Assembly (NCBI GenBank): GCA_903880015.1
Contig: CAIRNS010000007.1
Location: 184,489 to 248,488, forward strand
Direction of reading: 5' to 3'
DNA from: an uncultured Elusimicrobia bacterium
GTDB taxonomy: Bacteria > Elusimicrobiota > Endomicrobiia > Endomicrobiales > CAIRNS01
Length of the DNA stretch: 64,000 nucleotides
Shown here: piece after piece, positions 63,908 to 64,000 of the stretch
Position numbering within the stretch: position 1 is the first letter of the stretch
How the letters are laid out: every line of letters starts with the position of its first letter
Notes under the pieces: generated by a model
Seen by the model: the letters and a program-made list of their open reading frames with translations, nothing else
The model's database searches: none
What the model was told of the DNA's origin: nothing
Made by a program: the position numbers and the translations under genes

Positions 63908-63934
63908 GTTTATGTAAGAAGAAAGAGGACGACA

Positions 63935-64000
63935 ATGGTCATGAAAGTAGTCGCGCTTTTCACCATGTTCTCTATGACGATAAACGGGTTCCTGCCGAAG
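63935..64000 (+). CDS. Partial gene at the right edge, possibly exported
   Basis: Only the first 22 codons are in the window. The start (MVMKVVALFTMFSMTI) is hydrophobic after a lysine, consistent with a signal peptide or membrane helix. GAAAGAGGA lies 6-14 nt upstream. Nothing more can be said about function. Confidence 0.5.
   Translation, partial: MVMKVVALFTMFSMTINGFLPK

Overview
The window is a dense, almost entirely plus-strand stretch of bacterial housekeeping chromosome of roughly 50% GC. The organism is a diderm (Gram-negative-type) bacterium. It has a LolA-like lipoprotein carrier, a TolC-type outer-membrane factor with an RND pump, an RseP-type protease, and a MurE with the DNPR motif expected for meso-diaminopimelate peptidoglycan. 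It makes isoprenoids by the MEP route (dxr, ispG). I cannot assign a phylum from sequence alone. The compact operons, common 4-nt ATGA start/stop overlaps, dispersed GC-rich intergenic repeats and probable leaderless genes would fit an uncultivated lineage, but that is inference.

Layout. 1-5.1 kb: a partial membrane protein, then an envelope cluster (M50B-like protein, DGK/polyprenol-kinase-like protein, ABC exporter ATPase and permease, NodB deacetylase). 5.1-7.7 kb: a convergent tRNA-Leu(CAA), then an orphan REC-GAF response regulator overlapping rlmD. 7.7-18.1 kb: a division/cell-wall (dcw) cluster, rsmH-ftsL-ftsI-murE-murF-mraY-murD-ftsW-murG. It stops at a repeat island; murC, ddl, ftsQ, ftsA and ftsZ do not follow. 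18.4-25.8 kb: surE, uvrB, nadC, birA, a nitroreductase, a LacI-type sensor core without a DNA-binding domain, and a fused Gx (ECF S-like) plus EcfT-like membrane protein. 26-36.3 kb: rpsB-tsf-pyrH-frr-ferredoxin-uppS-cdsA-dxr-rseP-ispG-greA-proS, behind a clear promoter and a structured leader. 36.4-46.2 kb: rimP-nusA-infB, then rbfA-nrnA-truB-ribF and rpsO-pnp. 46.2-54.6 kb: accB, a small wHTH protein, ftsK, lolA, rodZ-like, rimO, pgsA, pgpA, an MBL hydrolase and xerD (which lacks a usual start codon). 54.7-57.9 kb: accessory genes (phosphoesterase, GNAT, flavoprotein, two small helical proteins) and a compact promoter/mini-ORF/terminator unit. 57.9-58.4 kb: a repeat island. 58.4-63.7 kb, minus strand: RND pump, TolC-like protein and TetR repressor with a near-perfect operator and promoter, but no membrane fusion protein. 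A partial gene leaves the right edge.

Functional links: BirA would biotinylate the AccB encoded 23 kb downstream. CdsA, PgsA and PgpA form a phosphatidylglycerol route. UppS, Dxr and IspG feed the undecaprenyl carrier used by MraY and MurG, and the small ferredoxin in the same operon could supply electrons to IspG. RimP, NusA, InfB, RbfA, RpsO and Pnp form the usual translation/RNA module. I found no CRISPR array, prophage, insertion sequence or obviously new multigene system. The most unusual signals are the -10-box/6-nt/ATG arrangement at several promoters, the 56.3-kb mini-transcription unit, the HTH-less LacI protein beside the ECF fusion, the RND operon without an adaptor, and the xerD start.
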